This document shows, one piece after another, positions 54,736 to 64,000 of a DNA stretch of 64,000 nt. Source of the DNA: an uncultured Cellvibrionales bacterium (lineage in GTDB: Bacteria > Pseudomonadota > Gammaproteobacteria > Pseudomonadales > Porticoccaceae); contig CAJXWQ010000001.1 in NCBI GenBank assembly GCA_913062605.1, positions 1 through 64,000 on the forward strand, in the 5' to 3' direction. The first letter of the stretch is position 1, and each line of letters begins with the position of its first letter. The translations under genes were made by a program, and so were the position numbers. The notes below the pieces were generated by a model, which had not been told where the DNA came from, did no database searches, and saw only the letters and a program-made list of their open reading frames with translations.

Positions 54736-56511
54736 TTATTTCCCTGACTCAGGTGCAACCCTCATCACCTCTTCTACTGAGGTTAACCCAGCACCCACCT
54801 TCTGCGCCCCACTAAGCCGAAGGGTTCGCATCCCCTCTTTCATGGCTTGGATACGAAGTGCTGAAATATCAGCGTCGGTACTAATCAACGGCCTGACAGA
54901 CTCATTAATAGGCAATATTTCATAGAGCCCCTGCCTGCCAAGATAACCCGTATTTCGACATTCCAAACAGCCGACCGGCCGATATAACTGTTCAGGGGAC
55001 TTAACCTTCCATGGCCGCACCAGAGAATCCCAAGCACCTTTCTCCGTGGGCACAGGCTCTTTGCAGTGCTGGCAAAGTGTGCGCACTAACCGCTGAGCCA
55101 TCACACCATTGAGGGTCACTTTAATCAGGTGCGCAGGGACACCGAGGTCAAGCAGCCGGGTTATCGCCGAAGGCGCATCGTTAGTGTGTAGAGAGGACAA
55201 CACCAAGTGCCCCGTAAGTGCTGCCTGGATCGCCATTTCTGCCGTTTCCAGATCACGAATCTCACCCACCATAATAATGTCTGGGTCTTGACGCATTAGG
55301 GTGCGGATACCGGCGGCAAAGTCAAAATCAATTTTTGGCTGTACCTGACTCTGATTAAAGCTGGGTTCCACCATCTCAATGGGGTCCTCAACGGTACTGA
55401 CATTGACGTCTTCTGTGGCAAGCCGCTTGAGTGTGGAATAGAGGGTTGTGGTTTTACCCGACCCCGTAGGGCCTGTAACAAGAACAATACCGTGGGGGCG
55501 TCCGGTCATTTCCTCCCAGTGTTTCAGGTCATCGCCGCTCAACCCCAAATCAACAAAACTGCGCAGCAATACATCAGGGTCAAAAATACGCATCACCAGC
55601 TTTTCACCAAAGGCTGTGGGCAGCGTTGATAACCGCAACTCCACCTCATTGCCCTCTGGGGTGACCGTCTTCACTCGACCATCCTGCGGCCTGCGTTTTT
55701 CTGCCACGTTCATGCGCCCAAGAATTTTTAGACGGCTGGTCACCGCCGTCATCACCTGATCAGGCAACTCATAAACCTGATGCAATACCCCATCGATACG
55801 AAAACGAATTTTGCCTTTCTCTCGACGTGGCTCAAGATGAATATCACTGGCTCTCTGGTCAAAGGCGTACTGCAACAGCCAGTCCACAATATTGATGATG
55901 TGCTGGTCTTGTGCATCGGGATCTTTCAAAGAACCTATCTGTAAAAGCTGCTCAAAGTTAGAGACGCCAGAGCGACTTTCACCCGTCTGCCCTCGTGCAC
56001 CAAAGACAGACTTCGCCAACGAATAAAATTCAACCGTATACTTGGCCACATCCAGAGGATTTGCCACCACTCGGCGTATTTGCTTACGAGTGGTCTGCTC
56101 AAGGTCTGCAATCCAGGAGGTCATGAACGGTTGGGTGGTGGCAATGACCAACTCGTCACTCTCAGCATCAATACAAAGAATATTGTGACGGCGGGCAAAC
56201 TGGAATGACATCACATCAGTGACGGCCGTTACATTAATGCTCAACGGGTCAATATGGGCCACCTCAAGACCGGCCTTATCCGCCAACCAAGCGGTCAACG
56301 CCTCAAGTGTGAGCTGCTTGCCCGGTTCGAGGAGGTTTTGGGGGTGCTGCCCGGCAATGTAGGCAAATGGGTGCAGCAACGCCTGCTCTCTGCTTCGCTG
56401 GGTACCGGCAATACCATTGGCATCCATACGATCCAGCAGACCATCTGCCACAAGATCATTGAGTACATTGCTCAAATCCAGTTGACGCTCTACTACCACT
56501 TCCCCGGACAT
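54736..56511 (-). CDS. GspE/PilB-family secretion/pilus ATPase
   Basis: A type II secretion / type IV pilus ATPase of 591 residues. The N-terminal MshEN-like domain (FAYIAGQHPQNLLEPG onwards) is followed by the ATPase: Walker A VTGPTGSGKTTTLYS, Asp box STVEDPIEM, Walker B DIIMVGEIRDLETAEMA, His box LSSLHTNDA, and a C4 zinc motif CQHC...CLEC. The ATG at 56509-56511 is used, with GGTGG upstream. No other secretion or pilin genes are near, so it is an orphan homologue; a gene of this kind is also found beside glnE in some relatives. Whether it powers pili, T2S or another system is open. Confidence 0.9.
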   Translation of the reverse strand: MSGEVVVERQLDLSNVLNDLVADGLLDRMDANGIAGTQRSREQALLHPFAYIAGQHPQNLLEPGKQLTLEALTAWLADKAGLEVAHIDPLSINVTAVTDVMSFQFARRHNILCIDAESDELVIATTQPFMTSWIADLEQTTRKQIRRVVANPLDVAKYTVEFYSLAKSVFGARGQTGESRSGVSNFEQLLQIGSLKDPDAQDQHIINIVDWLLQYAFDQRASDIHLEPRREKGKIRFRIDGVLHQVYELPDQVMTAVTSRLKILGRMNVAEKRRPQDGRVKTVTPEGNEVELRLSTLPTAFGEKLVMRIFDPDVLLRSFVDLGLSGDDLKHWEEMTGRPHGIVLVTGPTGSGKTTTLYSTLKRLATEDVNVSTVEDPIEMVEPSFNQSQVQPKIDFDFAAGIRTLMRQDPDIIMVGEIRDLETAEMAIQAALTGHLVLSSLHTNDAPSAITRLLDLGVPAHLIKVTLNGVMAQRLVRTLCQHCKEPVPTEKGAWDSLVRPWKVKSPEQLYRPVGCLECRNTGYLGRQGLYEILPINESVRPLISTDADISALRIQAMKEGMRTLRLSGAQKVGAGLTSVEEVMRVAPESGK

Positions 56512-56752
56512 AATCACCACCCAGTATGATTAATAAACTATGTGTTATACATGCACTGGATTGTAGCGACAATGACCAGCCAACATCTACACCTTATATT
56601 TTCCACAAACCAACCCATTACATTAGTATCCACATCAAACTATTGAAATAACGTCATACACAGCTTTCCGACAAACAGCCTTCTCCTACACAAAATATGT
56701 ACTAACCTAATAGTATGAGCCCTAGCTTCGGGTTCATACGGAGGGTGTTGGT

Positions 56753-56989
56753 ATGTCAATCCGGCAGGGTGAAAAAGAGTGCGTCCATTTTCGATCAGAG
56801 CGTTTCGAGTGCGTGAATGGCAAATGGTTTGTTGAGATCCGAGAGGAAAAAAAACCTATGGGTCCGTTTGAGACCAAGAAACAAGCCCAGAAGTTTGCCG
56901 ATGCCTATGCCAAAGATATCCTCTCCGGCCGGTCACCAGTTAGCTCCTTGTCAGACCAATATCTCTTCAAGGCCTTTTCACCTAAGTAG
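56753..56989 (+). CDS. DUF6316-like small protein
   Basis: A 78-residue cytosolic protein with the pattern RQGEKECVHFRSERFECVNG, WFVEIREEKKPMGPFETKKQA and KFADAYAKDIL. The first half reads like a short beta-rich domain, the second a helix. The pattern agrees with DUF6316 (RxGE...HFRSDRF...NG-W-F-TREG---GPF), a small family of Gammaproteobacteria of unknown function; I recall it from pattern only. A CGGAGGGTGTTGGT stretch gives a fair ribosome-binding site before the ATG. It is divergent from the GspE-type gene. Confidence 0.72.
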   Translation: MSIRQGEKECVHFRSERFECVNGKWFVEIREEKKPMGPFETKKQAQKFADAYAKDILSGRSPVSSLSDQYLFKAFSPK

Positions 56990-57153
56990 TCCGCAACTGA
57001 ATGGCAGTATCTCTCCACTGGAATACCTAACCTAGAACAACCCCGCTGAAATGTCTCTACGGAGAGGATATTAGCTGCCCCTGAGAATCTCATTCCCCCT
57101 CCAGTATTACTTCTGCCAATTGCATTTTTACCCACGCACCGTACACTCAAAAA

Positions 57154-58281
57154 ATGCAATTTCTCCCTATGCTCCAAAGGCTCGTCGCCAGCAATTCCAT
57201 CAGTAGTGTCAACCCGACACTGGACCAAGGCAATCGCGAGGTGATTGAGCTTCTCGCTGGCTGGCTCAATGACTTGGGGTTCACCACTGAAATCATGCCC
57301 CTTGCCGACCCACGAAAAGCCAACCTGATCGCCACCCTAGGAGCCGGCTCTGGCGGACTGGTACTGGCAGGGCATACCGACACGGTTCCCTGCGATGAAA
57401 AGCTATGGAACAACAACCCATTTGAGTTAATTGAAAAAGAGCAGCGCCTCTACGGGCTGGGCACCTGCGATATGAAAGGGTTTTTCCCCTTGGCCATTGA
57501 GGCAGCCAAGCCATTTCTCAACCAACCACTGCAACAACCCCTGATTATTCTCGCCACCGCAGATGAAGAATCTTCAATGATGGGCGCTCAGGCTCTGGCA
57601 GATGCAGGAAAGCCCAAGGCACGCTATGCCTTGATCGGTGAGCCCACCGGTATGAAGCCCGTCAATATGCATAAGGGAATCATGGTTGAGAAACTCGTTA
57701 TTGAAGGGCGGTCCGGCCATTCCAGCGACCCCTCTATGGGCATTAATGCTATGGAGACCATGCACAAAGTGTTGGGTGAACTACTAACACTCCGCAACGA
57801 ACTGAGAGACAACCATCACAACCCGCTGTTCAGGGTTGATTACCCCACCATGAATCTGGGCTGTATCCATGGCGGCAACAACCCGAACCGTATTTGCGGC
57901 CAGTGTGAACTTGGCTTTGAAATTCGCCCGCTGCCCGGGATGGATATGAATGTATTACAAAAGACTATCCGGGAACGCATTCTGCCCTTTGAACAACAGG
58001 ATCAGGTGTCTATTTCCATTAACCACTACCATGTCCCCGCCTATTCCGCAGACCCGGACTCAGCCATGGTCACGCTCTGTGAGTCACTGACGAATCACAC
58101 CAGTGAATCAGTGTCTTTTGCCACGGAGGCACCGTACCTGCACAAACTGGGTATGGATGTGGTGGTGCTTGGCCCCGGCAACGTTGACCAAGCACATCAA
58201 CCGGATGAGTATTTAGCACTTGATCGCATTCAGCCAACCATTGATTTTTTAACTCAACTTATTGGCCGCTGTTGTTTATAA
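57154..58281 (+). CDS. argE: acetylornithine deacetylase
   Basis: ArgE, an M20-family metallohydrolase of 375 residues that releases ornithine from N-acetylornithine in arginine synthesis. The metal-site motifs are LVLAGHTDTVPCD, GLGTCDMKGFFPLA, ILATADEESSMMGA and YALIGEPTGMKPVNMHKG. The dimerisation domain (GRSGHSSDPSMGINAMETM) and the last metal His (GPGNVDQAHQPDEYLALD) are present. argA follows at once, a common gammaproteobacterial pair. Confidence 0.96.
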   Translation: MQFLPMLQRLVASNSISSVNPTLDQGNREVIELLAGWLNDLGFTTEIMPLADPRKANLIATLGAGSGGLVLAGHTDTVPCDEKLWNNNPFELIEKEQRLYGLGTCDMKGFFPLAIEAAKPFLNQPLQQPLIILATADEESSMMGAQALADAGKPKARYALIGEPTGMKPVNMHKGIMVEKLVIEGRSGHSSDPSMGINAMETMHKVLGELLTLRNELRDNHHNPLFRVDYPTMNLGCIHGGNNPNRICGQCELGFEIRPLPGMDMNVLQKTIRERILPFEQQDQVSISINHYHVPAYSADPDSAMVTLCESLTNHTSESVSFATEAPYLHKLGMDVVVLGPGNVDQAHQPDEYLALDRIQPTIDFLTQLIGRCCL

Positions 58282-58328
58282 TGTTTTCCTAATAAAAATC
58301 AGGTACATACTGTGACTGGCGACGTGCT

Positions 58329-59633
58329 GTGACTGACTACGTAAAGTTCCTTCGTGAGACATCCCCCTATATCAATACACACCGGGGGAAAACCTTTGTC
58401 CTTGCCCTCAGTGGCGAGGCGATTGCTCATGCCAACTTCACCAACATTGTTCACGATATCGCCCTGCTACACAGCCTGGGCATTAAACTGGTTCTGGTTC
58501 ACGGTGCCCGTCAACAGATCAATGAGCGGCTGGAAAGCTGCGCCATCACTGCGCAATTCGACCAAAATACCCGAATCACCGATAGCGCCACGATGGCTTG
58601 TGTAAAAGATGCCGTGGGCAGCACCCGGATTAATATCGAAGCACAGCTTTCAACCGGTGCAGCTAATTCACCCATGCATGGTGCCCGCATTCAGGTGGTG
58701 GGCGGTAATCTGATCACCGCAAAACCACTGGGTGTCAGAGAGGGTATCGACTTTCACCACACCGGCGAAGTCCGGCGCATCGATCAAAAAGGTATTCACC
58801 GGCAACTTGAAGATGGCGCTATTGTGCTGCTCTCGCCCATTGGCTATTCACCCACGGGCGAAGCATTCAACCTGAACTATGAAGACATCGCCACTCAGGC
58901 CGCGGTTAGCATAGGGGCTGAAAAGCTGATTATGTTCAGCGCCAGCGAAGGTATTTCTGATAACACAGGGAATCTATTAAAAATGATTTCTCTGAACGAA
59001 GTACCCCGTTGTCTCGATGACCTCATCAGCAATCTTGCACTACAACACGCACTGATGGCCTGTTATCAAGCCTGTGAGAATGGTGTAGCCCGAGGCCACA
59101 TTATCAGCTATGCCGACAATGGCGCACTGCTGACAGAGCTCTTTTCTCGAGATGGGAAAGGGACGCTGGTCTTGAAGAATGGCAAGGAAGTCGTTCGGCA
59201 AGCAACCATCGATGATGTGGGCGGCTTGCTGGAACTGCTTGAACCCCTGGAAGCAAAAGGTGTGCTGGTCAAACGTTCTCGGGAGCTATTGGAAACCGAG
59301 ATTTACCGGTTTTCTGTCATGCTGCATGCCGAAGGTATGCTGGTGGGCTGCGCCGCACTTTATCCATTCAATGGCGATAATGCTGCGGAATTGGCCTGTG
59401 TGGTCACGCATCCAGATTTCCACAATCAGGGTTTTGCCAGCCAATTGCTCGAACACATTGAAACACTGGCAATCCAGCAGGATATCAAGCAGTTATTCGT
59501 ACTGACGGTACAGGCCGGTCATTGGTTCAAAGAAAAAGGCTTTGTCGACGCCTCCTTGGATGACTTGCCAAAAGAGCGACAGTCACTCTACAACCTCCAA
59601 AGAAACTCGCAAATTTACTGTAAGAATCTTTAA
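58329..59633 (+). CDS. argA: N-acetylglutamate synthase
   Basis: A 434-residue ArgA with an N-terminal amino acid kinase-like domain (VLALSGEAIAHANFTNIVHD, LVLVHGARQQINERL) that binds the feedback inhibitor arginine, and a C-terminal GNAT acetyltransferase domain (about 290-434; ACVVTHPDFHNQGFASQLLEH truncated at the acetyl-CoA loop, and KEKGF). It starts the arginine pathway. The start is GTG (58329-58331). The gap to argE is 47 bases, so they are likely one transcript. Confidence 0.96.
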   Translation: MTDYVKFLRETSPYINTHRGKTFVLALSGEAIAHANFTNIVHDIALLHSLGIKLVLVHGARQQINERLESCAITAQFDQNTRITDSATMACVKDAVGSTRINIEAQLSTGAANSPMHGARIQVVGGNLITAKPLGVREGIDFHHTGEVRRIDQKGIHRQLEDGAIVLLSPIGYSPTGEAFNLNYEDIATQAAVSIGAEKLIMFSASEGISDNTGNLLKMISLNEVPRCLDDLISNLALQHALMACYQACENGVARGHIISYADNGALLTELFSRDGKGTLVLKNGKEVVRQATIDDVGGLLELLEPLEAKGVLVKRSRELLETEIYRFSVMLHAEGMLVGCAALYPFNGDNAAELACVVTHPDFHNQGFASQLLEHIETLAIQQDIKQLFVLTVQAGHWFKEKGFVDASLDDLPKERQSLYNLQRNSQIYCKNL

Positions 59634-59731
59634 GCGCCGCTAATCATCTGAACTACACTTTGGTATCCTTACGCCCTGACTAACTCATTAGTAGCCACAT
59701 TATTAGCCACACTGATTGAAAGGTTTTAACC

Positions 59732-61579
59732 ATGCCAGTATATCGTTCACACACCACCACCAAAGGTAGAAACATGGCGGGGGCACGTGCCCTGTGGCGA
59801 GCCACGGGCATGAAGGATGATGATTTCAACAAACCCATTATCGCTATTGCCAACTCGTTTACCCAATTTGTTCCGGGCCATGTACACCTAAAAGATATGG
59901 GTCAGCTCGTAGCTGGGGAAATCGCCAAGGCGGGCGGTGTGGGCAAAGAGTTCAACACCATCGCTGTGGATGATGGCATCGCCATGGGCCATGACGGCAT
60001 GCTCTACTCACTGCCTTCCCGCGACATTATCGCGGACTCAGTGGAATATATGGTCAACGCACACTGCGCTGATGCCCTGGTTTGTATTTCCAACTGCGAC
60101 AAAATCACACCCGGCATGCTGATGGCCGCTTTACGGCTGAATATTCCCGCCATCTTTGTCTCTGGTGGCCCGATGGAAGCAGGGAAAACCAAACTGTCCG
60201 AACACAAGCTGGACTTGGTCGATGCCATGGTCATTGCTGCTGACCCGTCAGTCTCCGATGAAACGGCGGATGAATACGAGCGTTCGGCCTGCCCCACCTG
60301 TGGTTCCTGTTCAGGCATGTTTACTGCCAACTCCATGAACTGTCTTACCGAGGCCTTAGGGCTTTCACTACCCGGCAACGGCACCACGTTGGCCACCCAT
60401 GCCGATCGACGCGGGCTGTTTGAAGAAGCCGGCCGTTTGATTGTGGAAATGAGTAAACAGTATTACGAACAGGATGACCTGTCCGTACTGCCTCGCTCCA
60501 TTGCCAGCTTTAACTCATTTGAAAATGCCATGACCATGGATATCGCCATGGGCGGCTCCACCAACACGATTCTCCACCTGCTGGCTTCAGCTCAGGAGGC
60601 GAATGTTGATTTCACCATGGCTGATATTGACCGACTGTCTCGCAAAGTGCCTCAGCTCTGCAAAGTGGCCCCCAACACCCCCGAATACCATGTTGAAGAT
60701 GTTCACCGTGCCGGTGGTGTCTTCGGTATTCTCGGCGAACTAGATCGCGCCGGATTGCTGCACACCGATGGATCAACCGTCCACACAAAAACCCTGGCCG
60801 AAGCATTGGACCAGTGGGACATCATGCGCCCTGTTAATAAGGAGGCTGACGAAGCCACCAGCAAATTCTTTAAGGCAGGGCCAGCAGGCATCCCCACCCA
60901 ACAAGCGTTTAGCCAAGATACTCGCTGGAACTCACTCGATGCCGACAGAGCCAATGGGTGTATCCGCAGCTTGGAAAATGCCTACAGTCTAGAAGGTGGG
61001 CTCGCCGTGCTTTATGGCAACATCGCCCTAGACGGCTGCGTGGTAAAAACCTCTGGCGTGGATGAATCTATTCACAAATTCTCTGGCCCCGCTTATATCT
61101 GCGAGAGCCAAGACCAAGCCGTTGATGACATTATCAATGACCGCGTCAAAGAAGGTGATGTAGTGATTATCCGCTACGAAGGCCCAAAGGGTGGCCCCGG
61201 TATGCAGGAAATGCTGTACCCCACCAGCTACCTGAAATCCAAAGGACTAGGCAAAGCCTGTGCACTAATTACCGACGGTCGCTTCTCGGGAGGTACTTCT
61301 GGTTTATCCATTGGCCATGTCTCACCCGAAGCTGCTGCTGGTGGCGCTATTGGTTTGATTGAACAAGGGGATACCATTGAAATTGATATTCCAAAGCGGA
61401 CAATCAATGTTGCACTGTCTGATCAAGAGCTGGAAAGCCGAAGAACGGCTCGTGATAAAAAAGGCTGGCAGCCGGAAGAAAAACGGCCTCGCAAGATTAC
61501 AGCGGCATTGAAAGCTTACGCGTTGCTGGCGACGAGTGCAGATAAAGGTGCAGTACGAGATTTGGATCTGTTGAAATAA
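59732..61579 (+). CDS. ilvD: dihydroxy-acid dehydratase
   Basis: IlvD, 615 residues, the third enzyme of Val/Ile synthesis, an iron-sulfur enzyme. Cluster cysteines are in [12 protein letters not shown] and [18 protein letters not shown]; the Lys/Asp-rich catalytic region includes [13 protein letters not shown] and [25 protein letters not shown] lies before the ATG. A terminator follows, so it is probably monocistronic. It complements ilvE at 50721. Confidence 0.97.
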   Translation: MPVYRSHTTTKGRNMAGARALWRATGMKDDDFNKPIIAIANSFTQFVPGHVHLKDMGQLVAGEIAKAGGVGKEFNTIAVDDGIAMGHDGMLYSLPSRDIIADSVEYMVNAHCADALVCISNCDKITPGMLMAALRLNIPAIFVSGGPMEAGKTKLSEHKLDLVDAMVIAADPSVSDETADEYERSACPTCGSCSGMFTANSMNCLTEALGLSLPGNGTTLATHADRRGLFEEAGRLIVEMSKQYYEQDDLSVLPRSIASFNSFENAMTMDIAMGGSTNTILHLLASAQEANVDFTMADIDRLSRKVPQLCKVAPNTPEYHVEDVHRAGGVFGILGELDRAGLLHTDGSTVHTKTLAEALDQWDIMRPVNKEADEATSKFFKAGPAGIPTQQAFSQDTRWNSLDADRANGCIRSLENAYSLEGGLAVLYGNIALDGCVVKTSGVDESIHKFSGPAYICESQDQAVDDIINDRVKEGDVVIIRYEGPKGGPGMQEMLYPTSYLKSKGLGKACALITDGRFSGGTSGLSIGHVSPEAAAGGAIGLIEQGDTIEIDIPKRTINVALSDQELESRRTARDKKGWQPEEKRPRKITAALKAYALLATSADKGAVRDLDLLK

Positions 61580-61620
61580 GCTAATTTCTACTGATTACCA
61601 AACCTCCCTCCATTAAACAA

Positions 61621-61653
61621 AAAACCCCGATAGAATCATCTGTCGGGGTTTTT
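61621..61653 (+). terminator. Rho-independent terminator after ilvD
   Basis: AAAACCCCGA-N10-TGTCGGGGTTTTT forms a 6-7 bp GC-rich stem with flanking A and T tracts, 42 bases past the ilvD stop. It can also act for minus-strand transcripts coming from the AbiE operon. Confidence 0.88.
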
Positions 61654-61744
61654 ATTCAAAAGAATTCGTTGCATTTACATTGTTGTCTAATAGATTTCAT
61701 CATCCAATAGCTGCTCAAAAAATAATCGTTACGCCCCCTTTAAT

Positions 61745-62026
61745 TTATATTCGATAACCACGCCTCCCAGAGCAGATAGATCCAAAGTCATTTTTATGTC
61801 TATTCAGCTTCGTATCACCTAGTTTAGAGCGTGTGAATGTTTTCTGGCACACAGGACATTGAATTCGATACTTTGGATAGATTGATGCTTGGCGGTTGGC
61901 TGACCTGCTGGTTTTAAGACGTGGTACTACCCCAGCACGAGGATGTTGCGAAGTCCTACGGATGGGAGGCATGGATATAGATCCAGTTGCTGATATTTCA
62001 ACAGGATATTTCTCAACATACGGCAT
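61745..62026 (-). CDS. small zinc-finger-like protein downstream of AbiE
   Basis: A protein of about 93 residues. The N-terminal half is basic and low in structure; the C-terminal half reads YRIQCPVCQKTFTRS, then KLNRHKNDFGSICSG, which could coordinate zinc by C-x2-C with the later His and Cys. The stop of abiEii lies about 24 bases upstream, so the gene is probably the third in the AbiE transcript. The ATG at 62024-62026 is chosen; a TTG three codons upstream is possible. I know no named family for it. It could be a DNA- or RNA-binding partner or an unrelated passenger. Confidence 0.6.
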   Translation of the reverse strand: MPYVEKYPVEISATGSISMPPIRRTSQHPRAGVVPRLKTSRSANRQASIYPKYRIQCPVCQKTFTRSKLGDTKLNRHKNDFGSICSGRRGYRI

Positions 62027-62050
62027 ATCGGTCAATTCTATTAATTGTAT

Positions 62051-63151
62051 TTAATCAATGGAAAATGCTTTAACGTGCCCTGCTTCACGCTCATATCCAT
62101 AAAACAACCGATTTCCGTTGTTAGCTGTCCTGAATGAAATTGGTTCTATTGTCCTTTGCTTATTGCTGTATATCATCAGAATACAAAGTCTATTTGCAGC
62201 GGCAAACTGAACTTTATTCAGACCAACCAAGTCAGACTGATATAGATTATTTCTATCTACATTAAATACGTCTCCTGATACCATTGGAGATTGCGGCAAT
62301 TCTTCAACATCAAGAATACCATTGAGCCAGTCAAAAAATGGGCACAAGTCATCCCAGAATGTGTCCATAGGGGGTAGGCTAGGTAATTGGTGGGCTAGCA
62401 TATTCTCCCACTGAGGTTCTAATTCGTTAAGCTTTTCATGTGATTCAATATCTGCAAATGTTGGGACGTCCATTTCTTTGTATTCGCATTTTTTTCTTAA
62501 AACATCTATAACGCCCATAGGGTTTGTAATCATCTCTCTATTTCTAAAGAAATGAACCACGTCATATAAATCCCGAGGTCTGATACGTTGAGCTAAAGCT
62601 CTGATTTTTTCGGCAACAACCTCCTCAAATGAGTAACAGTTAATATGAATAAATTCTTCAGGCTCATCGGTATAAGGGTGCTGAACTCTCCTTCTATCTA
62701 GACCCATAACCAACACCTCATCAGTAGTTAGATCTAGCTTTATCGTTGCAACACCTTGCGTCCTGCTTAATGGTCCGTTGAAATGTATTTTCCCCTGCGC
62801 AGATAGAAGGCCATTATTTTTTTCTATTATTTTGAATTTAAATCTTTCTGGGTAGAATATAATGCCTGTCTTATCACTTAAGTTAGCACATATATCCTTA
62901 AACAAATCTAAAAGGAAATTCTCATCAAGGTGAGTATTATTCGTTAGCGTAAAGTCGAGGTCTTCAGAAAATCGAAACGTATCAAAAAAACATTTCTTTA
63001 AGCTTGTACCGCCTTTGAATGCCCAGTTTGTAGTGGTTGAGTTTTGGTTTATTCCATCTAACATCCATCCCAGGATATAGTCCTTTTCAATAGTGTCGGG
63101 ACGCAATCCTAAGTTTCTTGAAATATTTAATACTTCATTTTTTTCTATCAT
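62051..63151 (-). CDS. abiEii: AbiEii-type nucleotidyltransferase toxin
   Basis: A 366-residue protein of the AbiEii/DUF1814 nucleotidyltransferase family, the toxin half of the type IV AbiE system that aborts phage infection. Motif I is WAFKGGTSLKKCFF and motif II RFSEDLDFTL; a later motif VAEKIRALAQRIRPRDLYDVVHF has the conserved Lys and Asp. It overlaps abiEi by 17 bases and shares its transcript. The coding sequence is A+T-rich relative to ilvD, suggesting acquisition. Confidence 0.93.
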   Translation of the reverse strand: MIEKNEVLNISRNLGLRPDTIEKDYILGWMLDGINQNSTTTNWAFKGGTSLKKCFFDTFRFSEDLDFTLTNNTHLDENFLLDLFKDICANLSDKTGIIFYPERFKFKIIEKNNGLLSAQGKIHFNGPLSRTQGVATIKLDLTTDEVLVMGLDRRRVQHPYTDEPEEFIHINCYSFEEVVAEKIRALAQRIRPRDLYDVVHFFRNREMITNPMGVIDVLRKKCEYKEMDVPTFADIESHEKLNELEPQWENMLAHQLPSLPPMDTFWDDLCPFFDWLNGILDVEELPQSPMVSGDVFNVDRNNLYQSDLVGLNKVQFAAANRLCILMIYSNKQRTIEPISFRTANNGNRLFYGYEREAGHVKAFSID

Positions 63152-63959
63152 ATTGTTTCTTCCATGAATCTGTTATTTTTAGTTTCCATTTGTCATTTGT
63201 CAGATTGCCTTTTATCGTCGTATCAAAGAACGAATAACCTGATGATATCTCTGATTGGAATAGGCATAAGGTATCATATGGTATTTTGTCTGTATGTGTT
63301 GCTTCGGTTAAAAACCCCAGTCTTTTCATTACAGTGCGGTTATTTATTGACCTGGCGTATTCAATTATTTTTTCCAGGTTGAAATAATCTGAATCTAAAT
63401 ATTCCCGGTATATATCTTCAACGATTCGCATTCCACCAACTAGTTTTGGGTCTTCAATTATGTCAATTAATGTTTTCGTAGGGTCGCTAATAAATACTTT
63501 TTTAGACCCCATCCAAATGCTTTTCAGTCCAAATATTTTGTTAGGTTTTATAGTCTTTATTTTAAACTTTGTTGAGTTGTATGACGGACTTCTGTCTTTG
63601 ACTTGCTTGGAAGTAAAGTAATAAGTAGTTTCTATAATTTGTTCCGTCAAATCCCAGTGCTTGACCGCGCTAAAACCGCCAATATAGCCTGGGCCATATA
63701 TAGAGTCCGCTACGAAGTAAGGATCTTCAATGACGGGACTATCAGATGTGGAACTCAGCGGTACGGGTATATAAACCCCCCTTTTCACTCTCTGAACCCA
63801 GCCATTTTTGTTCCAGCGATACAAAGATCTACTAGCTTCTTTTCTGCTTATATTTAGGATTGATGCTACCAACTCAGAGGTGACAATTGGCGGATTTGAC
63901 TCTAAGACGCGACTCAGTCGCTCCCTTCCTATTTTGCCAATACCTGCGATTTTAGACAT
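63135..63959 (-). CDS. abiEi: AbiEi-type antitoxin / autoregulator
   Basis: A 274-residue AbiEi antitoxin with an N-terminal winged helix (RLSRVLESNPPIVTSELVASILN...SRSLYRWNKNGWVQRVKRGVY) and a C-terminal antitoxin domain with DPYFVADSIYGPGYIGGFSA and WDLTEQIIETTYYFTSK. The protein represses its own operon by binding inverted repeats in known AbiE systems. The ATG is at 63957-63959. The pair looks complete, with the promoter at the right edge of the window. Confidence 0.9.
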   Translation of the reverse strand: MSKIAGIGKIGRERLSRVLESNPPIVTSELVASILNISRKEASRSLYRWNKNGWVQRVKRGVYIPVPLSSTSDSPVIEDPYFVADSIYGPGYIGGFSAVKHWDLTEQIIETTYYFTSKQVKDRSPSYNSTKFKIKTIKPNKIFGLKSIWMGSKKVFISDPTKTLIDIIEDPKLVGGMRIVEDIYREYLDSDYFNLEKIIEYARSINNRTVMKRLGFLTEATHTDKIPYDTLCLFQSEISSGYSFFDTTIKGNLTNDKWKLKITDSWKKQYDRKK

Positions 63960-63982
63960 ATCACAACCCTATATCAAATATT

Positions 63983-63999
63983 CATTAAAACCCTTAATG
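63983..63999. promoter_or_regulatory. candidate AbiEi operator inverted repeat
   Basis: CATTAA-AACCC-TTAATG is a perfect 6-bp inverted repeat with a 5-base spacer, about 24 bases upstream of the abiEi ATG. AbiEi proteins bind inverted repeats ahead of their operon. The window ends here, so a second repeat cannot be seen. Confidence 0.45.
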
Positions 64000-64000
64000 C

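Noticed and set aside
56905-57228. 107-codon minus-strand frame overlapping the DUF6316-like gene and the start of argE
   Set aside because: Overlaps two better-supported genes and has no recognisable domain.

Overview
The window reads as a chromosomal segment of a Gammaproteobacterium. It contains parC-parE-yqiA-cpdA-DUF1249-nudF, tolC, waaA, hldE, glnE-ilvE-waaF-waaG-waaP, argE-argA and ilvD. The gene content and order of the middle part follow what I recall of the Pseudomonas aeruginosa PA4964-PA5014 region, but the base composition, the sulfotransferases and several insertions do not look like Pseudomonas. My inference is a marine, Cellvibrionales/Pseudomonadales-like bacterium; the sequence alone does not fix the genus. 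No rRNA, tRNA, CRISPR array, IS element or integrase was seen.

Layout. 1-2438: the 3' part of a GIDE-type membrane protein with an EF-hand, then a leftward run of small genes (cupin, DCC-family, SPOR lipoprotein, DUF4404). 2439-4142: amtB behind a sigma-54 promoter with NtrC-like sites and a perfect 21-bp terminator stem. 4153-11504: a leftward vitamin B12 operon (promoter, cobalamin riboswitch, btuB, PP-loop ATPase, signal-less cobalamin-binding protein, cobO/btuR, btuC, btuD, btuF). 11561-15155: radA and an orphan TonB receptor. 15280-16980: a DnaT-like protein with three repeats overlapping a lambda-P-like protein. 17066-19220: small envelope or stress genes and an MscS channel. 19341-26487: parC, parE, yqiA, cpdA, DUF1249, nudF. 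26601-32930: tolC, waaA, an FAD oxidoreductase with an aldo/keto reductase, hldE.

33000-50700 is the lipopolysaccharide core locus. The right part (45399-50690) is the conserved module of waaF, waaG, waaP and two more kinase-fold genes. The left part (33274-45396) is variable and visibly A+T-richer: glycosyltransferases, DUF707, ugd, two sulfotransferases and a carbamoyltransferase. waaC is missing from its usual place between waaF and waaG. A decayed second copy of the hldE / kinase divergent promoter junction flanks two glycosyltransferases and records a duplication followed by reciprocal gene loss.

50721-61653: ilvE, glnE, a GspE/PilB-type ATPase, a DUF6316-like protein, argE, argA and ilvD. 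61745-63999: an AbiE-type abortive-infection (toxin-antitoxin) operon with a third, small zinc-finger-like gene downstream.

How the genes work together. The B12 operon covers outer-membrane uptake, periplasmic capture, inner-membrane import and adenosylation, all under one riboswitch. hldE supplies ADP-heptose for waaF, waaA adds Kdo, WaaG/WaaP and the kinases build and phosphorylate the core, and the variable genes probably add uronic acid, sulfate and carbamoyl groups. The least familiar points are the PP-loop and signal-less binding-protein pair in the B12 operon, the domesticated phage-type helicase-loader pair, the duplicated hldE junction, a likely AUU start codon, and the three-gene AbiE operon.
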